Positions 61,583 through 64,000 of a stretch of DNA of 64,000 bases are shown here, one piece after another. The stretch is from Amblyornis subalaris. Its lineage: Eukaryota; Chordata; Aves; Passeriformes; Ptilonorhynchidae. The first letter of the stretch is position 1. Every line of letters starts with the position of its first letter. The position numbers and the translations under genes were made by a program. The notes beneath the pieces were generated by a model that worked only from the letters and a program-made list of their open reading frames with translations, had not been told where the DNA came from and ran no database searches. The stretch is from positions 507,462 through 571,461 of the forward strand of contig JACAXG010000056.1 of assembly GCA_018881555.1 (NCBI GenBank), in the 5' to 3' direction.

Positions 61583-64000
61583 AGCAGTAGAATGGAAAAC
61601 ATGCTGAACTAGGATAATTTCTCATGGAGCTGGGGGGTCTGCAGATACCTCAAAGCCACTAATGAATTAATCTAAAACACATGGATTTATTCCAAGGCAG
61701 ACACATCTTGTATCATGTAATTTACAGAAGAGGATATGGGAAGCAAAGAACAGACTTCTCAGAATACTCTTTTGATGCACAACTTGAGGTACTCAGAGCT
61801 TAATATTCAAGATACTGAGTATCGGTGGCTGANCTCTGTGCTGCGGAGTTTTGTATGAGGATAATTGGGGCTAAGCTCTCCCATTTTGGAGACCCCTCCC
61901 GTTTTCCTAAAGCCAGATGATACATTCAAACGTGCTGGTCTCCATGTTTTCCCCAAGGGCTTGTAGTGAGTCACTGAAATGAAGAGTGGTTCTCAGAAAT
62001 CACAATTCCCAGCCCAAATGCCAGACCACAACACTTTTGAGACAAAATAGGCATTTCTTAATCTCTGTTTGCTAATGGCCGTAGCTTTGAAGCAATTAAT
62101 TCAATAATAGAGGTGGAAATGGCAGCCAGGAAATGCTGAATGTCTCCCCATGCTTTAACAATATTCACCATGAGTAGGATTAACCTTTTCCTATCTACTC
62201 TGTATTTTTTAGTAAAGCTGTAGTTTTAGAAATGGGCATTTTTCATTACTGTGTCCAGGAGCTGCATTTTTTGTGGATTTTTGCTCTAATTGTCCATGTT
62301 ACCTCTTTAGGTTTTCATTTATTTGTTTCTTTTGTTTTTCTTCTCAAGTAAAAGTCAGGAGATACAGGCAAGGAATCATCCATTTTTGTCCAGTGAGTGG
62401 AACACCAAACATTTCTCTTTCAAGAGGCTGAGTACATTTATCTATATATGTGTGTGTGTGTGTGCATTCCTTGATGGGATGCAGAATATTTATTCCTGAT
62501 CAAACTATCTTTCTTCTCCTAATACTTTTTAGGTGCTGTAACAATACTACATGAAATGTGTGCACTGTGGCTGTTGCATGTGTATTTTATTTATTTTTAT
62601 GCTAATTTTGTTGGTTTGGTTTTGTCACATGAACTTCAGCACCCACACATCACAGGTTTCCCGTCTGCTATTTTTCTCTATTCCTGGGTACATTTCTTGG
62701 CTGGGTTGTCTGTACTTCAGCTGTTCTTAAATGCCTCTGGTGCAGGTTTGATCCATTGGAGGAAGTAAGAGTTGTCTGCACTTGCTACTTCCTGACCTTT
62801 TCTAGATTTGGTAACAGAGTGCCCCGTGCATGTGTCAGTGACTCTTTTGTTCTCAGAAGCCTTGGCTTGGCAGTTGTTGTTCAGCTGTGAGGCAGAGATC
62901 CCCTTTCCCTGGTGCAGAGAGGAACAAGTCTGATTATAGTAGAGCTGTTGGGGTCTGACTTTTCCATGGCTGTGAACTGCTTGGGAAAAGTAGTTGCTAG
63001 GAGAAGACTGTATAGAATTTAGAACAAGGGTTGTGGCTCTGTCTTCATTAACAAATCTGATTTATTTTACAATTTTGGGAACAGAAATCAAACCATCTAA
63101 TGGTGCAATCTGTGTAGAATTTTTCACTGCCAAACCTTCCACTGCTAAAACTGTTCCAAGTGTTCCACTAGCAATGGATGGCATCTCTGCATCTCTGTGT
63201 AAATTTCCTACACTTCAACTCTTCTTTTGTCTCTCTGTTTTTTGGGGGTCTTTTGATTTGGTTTGATTTGTTTTTTTATAGACTGGATTAGNTGGTTTAA
63301 CAGCAAAGGGAAGACTTTCTTCAAGCAAAGCCTCTCTCCAGGATGCTTGGGATGTCACATGGCGAGCTCAAAGTCGCAGGGCTGTGTGACTTGTCCTAAG
63401 ACACAGCCCATGAGGAGTAGGTAGGGGGCATTGTCACCCTTCCACTGGTGACTCAGTGNAGCTGAATTTCTCTCCTTCACCCTCTGTTGACCAAACAGCT
63501 GTTTCAGTAAAGCTCCCTGCCTTCACAGTCATACTACTTAGGTTTGCCATCACCAGATTACCTTGTTAACTATCTGTGTACATTTGAGGCTTAAGATCGG
63601 TCAACAATCATCAGGTGGTGATTGTCCCAGTTGTGTACAAAGCAGCAGCACAAGAGGGGTCCATGTCCTGCTTACCCCTGTCAGAGATTGCTGTCAGGGA
63701 GAAAAAAAANCTCAAACCTTTCTGAGGTTTTTTGCCCGGAAAAGAGCGGTGGGGTCAGCAGTGATGGCAGCTGGCAGGAGTTGCCGTGAACACGGTGAGC
63801 TGGAAGAGGCTGGAAGGAGCCAAGGGGACANGAGGCTGAGTTAAGATTTGAGCACTAAAACGTTTTGCTGCAGCTTTGGGTGTTGTCCCGCTCTCTTTAT
63901 GATCCAATATCTTCTCCTGTTGGTCCAGGACATATGCAGCAAGCACTAAGTGGCAGGTTCTGTGTACTGTGGTGATTACACAAATATTCTTGCAGAGAGA
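61583..64000. other. intergenic, nothing recognised
   Basis: Right end of the window. There is a TA/TG microsatellite at 62443-62464, and no exon or repeat body that I can identify. Confidence 0.5.
62443..62464. repeat. (TA)n(TG)n microsatellite
   Basis: Four TA units passing into about eight TG units. Confidence 0.9.

Noticed and set aside
49900..64000. 5' exons of REEP1
   Set aside because: Expected from vertebrate gene order, but no frame encoding its N-terminal membrane segments was found.

Overview
The window is vertebrate nuclear DNA, almost certainly from a bird. Genes are split into many short exons with GT-AG (and two GC-AG) introns, promoters are CpG islands in otherwise AT-rich DNA, and the dominant interspersed repeat is the CR1 LINE with its typical 3' tip of ATTCTATG-type octamers. 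A tRNA-Ile-derived SINE with a CR1-like tail near 53.1 kb resembles the zebra finch SINE family and points towards a passerine or a close relative (inference). Isolated single N bases are scattered throughout.

Two convergent protein-coding genes fill the first 49 kb. CHMP3 (ESCRT-III subunit, + strand) runs from a CpG-island promoter at about 3.1-3.6 kb through six coding exons (3407-16723) and encodes 219 residues. KDM3A/JMJD1A (H3K9 demethylase, - strand) starts in a CpG island at about 48.9-49.5 kb and runs leftwards through 25 coding exons (48830 to 19706), encoding 1323 residues. I reconstructed both by eye from splice sites. Every phase closes, and the lengths agree with the human proteins (222 and 1321 aa). 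The KDM3A-CHMP3 tail-to-tail arrangement is the conserved vertebrate order (human 2p11). The two 3' ends lie about 1 kb apart, or closer.

Region by region: 1-2.7 kb, no gene recognised; 2.7-4.9 kb, three CR1 copies surrounding the CHMP3 promoter and first exon; 5-17.1 kb, CHMP3 introns and exons, with a degraded CR1 at 6.9-7.6 kb and another at 15 kb; 17.1-19.7 kb, the convergent 3' UTRs; 19.7-48.9 kb, KDM3A; 48.9-49.9 kb, the KDM3A promoter island and a second NRF1/YY1-type element; 50-64 kb, gene-free flank with a CR1, a SINE, a MIR-like relic and older repeat debris. Neither expected outer neighbour, RNF103 (left) nor REEP1 (right), has an exon that I can see.

The two genes are not functionally coupled. 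CHMP3 acts in membrane scission at endosomes, and KDM3A acts on chromatin. The most notable points are two GC-AG introns in KDM3A (one next to an iron-ligand codon), an uninterrupted reading frame running from a CR1 into the CHMP3 start codon, a poly(A) signal sequence readable on both strands between the genes, an unexplained 192-codon antisense open frame in CHMP3 intron 2, and a second promoter-like element upstream of KDM3A.
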